Origin: Anaerotignum sp.
GTDB lineage: Bacteria; Bacillota; Clostridia; Lachnospirales; Anaerotignaceae
Reading direction: 5' to 3'
Length of the DNA stretch: 22,025 nt
Assembly: GCA_020024395.1 (NCBI GenBank)
Contig: JAHHTV010000006.1
Coordinates: forward strand, 1 to 22,025
Position numbers and translations under genes: made by a program. The number at the start of each line of letters is the position of its first letter. Positions within the stretch are counted from its first letter, which is position 1. Under the pieces are notes generated by a model. That model was not told where the DNA came from and searched no databases. It saw nothing but the letters and a program-made list of their open reading frames with translations. Of the stretch, positions 21,183 through 22,025 are shown piece after piece.

Positions 21183-22025
21183 TTATAATACCATTGCTCC
21201 CCAGCTATCTTCTTGCAAAATGGCATCTTGTTCTAGCAGATATATAGCGTTAATAAGCGATACCACCATATCCACTTTACCGCTTGACCGTTTTTTGTTG
21301 ACATATTTGTTCAAATTTGTATCTTCCGTACATCTTGCATTTTGGAAATTGATTTCCAGCATTTTGTTTTCTTCATATCTGAATTTTTTGGAAAGTATGT
21401 ACTCTTTGAGCAATTTTGTCGGGGAGTGCAGTGTCTTGGAATGTTGTATAATCTGCACACAGGTAATCGGACTTTTTTCGTCATTTTCCAGTTTCTGTAC
21501 TGTTGACAATGCATTGAAACGGTCATATCCCAGTTGCATCACTTCCGCACCGTATGTATCTTGCAAATTTAGTATAAACTGCTCCACAAACCCATAATCA
21601 ATGACTTCATCACCACAGGCAAAACATACACCCTCCTGTATCAGCCGTTTGTAATCAACGCCCTCCCGTTTGGATTTGATTTCTATTTTGTCCGCAGGAA
21701 GAAATCCCCATACCTTGGCATATATCATACCATTTTCATAACATGCCATTGCCACAGATGTGTTATCATCTGTTAGCGACAAATCCAGTCCCAAATAGAC
21801 TTTTTTCCCTTGCCAAAATGCCATATCCTGCACGATGCGACATTCACGCACTTTCATGATGTCCACATAGCCCTCTGTTCCGATGCTCTTATACCTGATG
21901 TTGTTGTGTTTGCACAAATAATTTTCACGTTTGTTTTCATATTCAATAGCATCGGTGCGTTTTTCTTTGATATTCTCAAAGACATCTTCGTTCTTGACTG
22001 CAATAGGGTTGCTTTGGAAGATGAC
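21183..22025 (-). CDS. Terminase large subunit, C-terminal part (5' cut by window edge)
   Basis: The last 280 codons of a large terminase; the frame stays open through 22025, so the ATPase domain lies outside. This part holds the RNase-H-like nuclease domain: VYLGLDLSLTDDNTSVAMA gives the first catalytic aspartates, DYGFVEQFILNLQDTYGAEV and MQLGYDRFNAL the central region, and SSGKVDMVVSLINAIYLLEQ the last acidic residue region. The terminase cuts the packaged DNA concatemer and drives it into the head through the portal. The TTG at 21917 is not its real start. Confidence 0.93.
   Translation of the reverse strand, partial: VIFQSNPIAVKNEDVFENIKEKRTDAIEYENKRENYLCKHNNIRYKSIGTEGYVDIMKVRECRIVQDMAFWQGKKVYLGLDLSLTDDNTSVAMACYENGMIYAKVWGFLPADKIEIKSKREGVDYKRLIQEGVCFACGDEVIDYGFVEQFILNLQDTYGAEVMQLGYDRFNALSTVQKLENDEKSPITCVQIIQHSKTLHSPTKLLKEYILSKKFRYEENKMLEINFQNARCTEDTNLNKYVNKKRSSGKVDMVVSLINAIYLLEQDAILQEDSWGAMVL

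Overview
The window reads as the late (structural and lysis) half of a PBSX-like contractile-tailed prophage in a low-GC Gram-positive bacterium, most likely a Clostridia/Lachnospiraceae-type host. The reasons are AT-rich DNA, strong AGGAGG or AGGGGG ribosome-binding sites, frequent TTG starts, an xkd-type tail module, a phi-LC3-type holin, and an amidase with a copper-amine-oxidase-like C-terminal domain. No integrase, repressor, small terminase, replication genes, tRNA, rRNA or CRISPR array is visible. The 22025 end cuts through the large terminase, so the rest of the prophage should lie beyond that edge.

Bases 1-2076 look like host chromosome. They hold a truncated polysaccharide deacetylase 3' remnant with its terminator, then a complete NCS2 (AzgA-type) purine permease with two candidate promoters. 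Divergent from the permease is a plus-strand lipoprotein gene with its own promoter and terminator. It sits between the permease and the phage lysin and may be a phage cargo gene (moron) or a host gene. The exact prophage edge and att site could not be placed.

From 2627 to the end every phage gene is on the minus strand, so the phage map runs right to left. The head module is large terminase (partial), portal (TTG start), prohead protease, HK97-fold major capsid, a small lysine-rich protein, head-tail connector, head closure, HK97 gp10-like protein and tail terminator. The tail module is contractile sheath, a truncated tail-tube copy with a sheath remnant, intact tail tube, tail-assembly chaperone with a programmed -1 frameshift, tape measure, LysM protein, XkdQ hub, DUF2577, DUF2634, baseplate J, and an 885-aa XkdU-tail-fibre fusion with four 73-residue repeats and a predicted receptor-binding end. 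The lysis end is a small fibre-associated protein, an XkdX-like peptide, an XhlA-like coiled coil, an unknown protein, the holin, a tiny holin-like toxin, a DUF4406 protein and the endolysin. Most genes are separated by a few bases or overlap, as expected of one long late operon. The exception is the lysis segment, which carries three minus-strand hairpin/T-tract elements between cistrons.

The most interesting spot is 3771-4049. It holds a 28-codon hydrophobic toxin with its own extended -10 promoter, and a convergent antisense RNA promoter and terminator. The start regions of the two RNAs are inverted copies of each other, so the toxin mRNA can pair its own 5' and 3' ends over 20 bp. This has the layout of a type I toxin-antitoxin module placed between holin and endolysin. 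Other notable points are the A_AAA_AAC frameshift site directly before the chaperone stop, a duplication-deletion scar at the sheath/tube junction, and the mosaic repeat array in the fibre.
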